This document shows positions 5,135 to 5,193 of a stretch of 5,193 bases of DNA, piece by piece. The stretch is taken from positions 5,297 through 10,489 of the forward strand of contig WQRT01000094.1 of the NCBI GenBank assembly GCA_009786625.1, in the 5' to 3' direction. Under the pieces are notes generated by a model. It had not been told where the DNA came from. It ran no database searches and was given only the letters and a program-made list of their open reading frames with translations. The position numbers and the translations under genes are program-made. Every line of letters begins with the position of its first letter. Position 1 is the first letter of the stretch. Source of the DNA: Treponema sp. (GTDB lineage: Bacteria; Spirochaetota; Spirochaetia; Treponematales; Breznakiellaceae).

Positions 5135-5193
5135 ATGGAATTTTCAGACAGCAATGTTACCGCTTATTTTCAGCCGATACTTTGCGCCGCCTC
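5135..5193 (+). CDS. N-terminal start of a probable EAL-domain protein (cyclic-di-GMP phosphodiesterase family)
   Basis: Only 19 codons and two bases lie in the window; the rest is cut off by the edge. The peptide MEFSDSNVTAYFQPILCAA carries AYFQPIL, which resembles the YFQPI/YYQPI strand that opens EAL domains. If so, the EAL domain begins almost at the N terminus, with no membrane anchor or sensor domain ahead of it. EAL enzymes linearise the second messenger cyclic di-GMP; some members are degenerate and only bind it, and the catalytic E-x-L motif is not visible here. The gene is divergent from aroF-tyrA and preceded by the structured leader, so its expression may be controlled by transcript termination. 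The assignment rests on a single short motif. Confidence 0.5.
   Translation, partial: MEFSDSNVTAYFQPILCAA

Noticed and set aside
5001..5193. An open plus-strand frame from ATG 5001 to the window edge (64 codons, very Trp/Phe-rich).
   Set aside because: It has no Shine-Dalgarno, its ATG lies between the -10 box and the expected transcription start, its composition is odd, and it overlaps the better-supported frame beginning at 5135 with GGAG and AYFQPIL. The structure of the leader explains the sequence better.

Overview
The window looks like chromosomal housekeeping DNA from a bacterium of middling GC content (roughly 45-50% by eye), perhaps an anaerobe. The DAHP synthase has a Thermotoga/Bacillus-like architecture with a fused N-terminal regulatory domain. 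The sulfur-amino-acid enzymes resemble those of Bacillota and Spirochaetota (the MalY/PatB enzyme is of the same family as Treponema cystalysin), and promoters match the sigma-70 consensus well. I cannot name the genus from sequence alone. No mobile element, CRISPR array, tRNA or rRNA was seen.

Left part, plus strand (1-1492): the 3' end of a trans-sulfuration enzyme, most like cystathionine gamma-synthase, overlaps by ATGA a complete MalY/PatB-type cystathionine beta-lyase. Together they could carry sulfur from cysteine through cystathionine to homocysteine. Converging on them, on the minus strand (1573-2856), is metY, an O-acetylhomoserine sulfhydrylase that makes homocysteine directly from sulfide. 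It has its own near-consensus promoter and a very short leader.

Middle to right, minus strand (2928-4882): aroF (DAHP synthase) and tyrA (prephenate dehydrogenase) form a two-gene operon, 8 bp apart. They encode the entry step of aromatic biosynthesis and a late tyrosine-branch step. The operon is driven by an extended -10 promoter at 4925-4953. Read-through into metY is possible because no clear terminator lies between tyrA and metY.

Right edge, plus strand (4973-5193): a divergent promoter drives a transcript with a leader of about 130 nt, then a gene cut off by the window edge after 19 codons. Its start (TAYFQPIL) resembles the opening of an EAL-type cyclic-di-GMP phosphodiesterase domain. 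The leader is the most interesting part of the window. A 13-bp closing helix (5013-5025 with 5103-5115), extended by two further 4-bp helices, encloses two hairpins in a three-way junction and is followed directly by six T. This looks like a riboswitch or attenuator, or an independent small RNA, of no class I recognise. A 14-bp inverted repeat lies between the two divergent promoters.
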